Origin: Zetaproteobacteria bacterium | GTDB lineage: Bacteria > Pseudomonadota > Zetaproteobacteria > Mariprofundales > Mariprofundaceae | Direction: 5' to 3' | NCBI GenBank assembly: GCA_002753275.1 | Contig: PEAA01000013.1 | Span: 1 to 44,535 of the forward strand | Length of the DNA: 44,535 nt | Shown here: in pieces, positions 44,415 through 44,535 of the stretch | Layout: every line of letters starts with the position of its first letter | Position numbering within the stretch: the first letter of the stretch is position 1 | Notes under the pieces: model-generated | What the model saw: the letters and a program-made list of their open reading frames with translations, nothing else | Told to the model about the DNA's origin: nothing | The model's database searches: none | Program-made: the position numbers and the translations under genes

Positions 44415-44535
44415 TTACTCTACAATCTCAGATACAACACCCGCACCAACAGTACGGCCACCTTCACGGATAGCGAAACGAAGTTCTTTATCCATTGCAA
44501 CAGGTGTAATTAAGGTTACATCCATAGAAATATTA
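44415..44535 (-). CDS. tuf: Elongation factor Tu, C-terminal fragment (cut by window edge)
   Basis: The final 39 codons are visible on the minus strand. They read through '[17 protein letters not shown]' to a terminal 'SEIVE' and TAA, the universally conserved end of EF-Tu domain 3. The remainder lies beyond 44535. Position before rpsJ implies the usual str-S10 junction (rpsL-rpsG-fusA-tuf-rpsJ). Confidence 0.96.
   Translation of the reverse strand, partial: NISMDVTLITPVAMDKELRFAIREGGRTVGAGVVSEIVE

Overview
The window is a largely ordinary chromosomal segment from a proteobacterium. Nearly every base is assigned to recognisable genes, most of them on the minus strand. Three things point away from classical Beta- or Gammaproteobacteria. 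First, adk and infA sit inside the ribosomal cluster (secY-adk-infA-rpmJ-rpsM). Second, ribosomal protein S14 is the short zinc form (61 aa). Third, S4 carries a C9/C12/C26/C31 zinc site. Together with recA-recX-alaS, trpEGDC, an MSHA-type pilus cluster and moderate GC, this best suits a deep-branching proteobacterium such as the Zetaproteobacteria. That placement is an inference from remembered gene orders, not a search result.

Layout: 1-200 holds a 50-bp-period repeat tract. It is followed by a membrane TerB-like protein (minus), a lipoprotein (plus) and tRNA-Arg(CCT). From 1742 to 6432 there is a minus-strand set: quinone oxidoreductase-like protein, SulP anion permease, ApaH, a CysZ/EI24-type membrane protein and HslR. 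This run is joined by a 4-nt overlap to an MSHA-type pilus cluster (6429-16685). In transcription order the cluster is mshA (with its own terminator), mshC, mshD, mshO, mshP, mshI, a PilN-like gene, mshJ, mshK, mshL, mshE and mshG. tRNA-Ala(GGC) lies upstream of it. Divergently, trpE-trpG-trpD-trpC (17199-21038, plus) forms a fully overlapped tryptophan operon. A BamC-like lipoprotein, the 4.5S/SRP RNA, tRNA-Ser(GGA), a WecA-type glycosyl-1-phosphate transferase with an extra C-terminal membrane module, the lytic transglycosylase Slt, alaS, recX and recA follow on the minus strand. From 30309 to the right edge lies one continuous S10-spc-alpha ribosomal supercluster (rplQ back to rpsJ and the C-terminus of tuf).

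How the genes work together: the MSHA genes encode a type IVb-like pilus machine with a major pilin, four minor pilin-like proteins, a PilM/N/O/P-like alignment complex, a lipoprotein secretin, an assembly ATPase and a platform protein. A prepilin peptidase and a retraction ATPase must be encoded elsewhere. The trp genes convert chorismate to indole-glycerol-phosphate, apart from the TrpF step, which is not here. The right third is the translation and transcription core plus SecY, Adk and the recombination/alanylation trio.

I found no clearly novel multi-gene system. The most interesting signals are a G10 (plus A8) simple-sequence tract in mshK that could make pilus expression phase-variable; non-consensus residues at ligand positions of the c-di-GMP-binding N-domain of MshE; a compact, pilin-first MSHA cluster; the GDV x8 minisatellite joining a WecA-like enzyme to an unknown membrane module; and the strict 50-bp periodic tract at the left edge.
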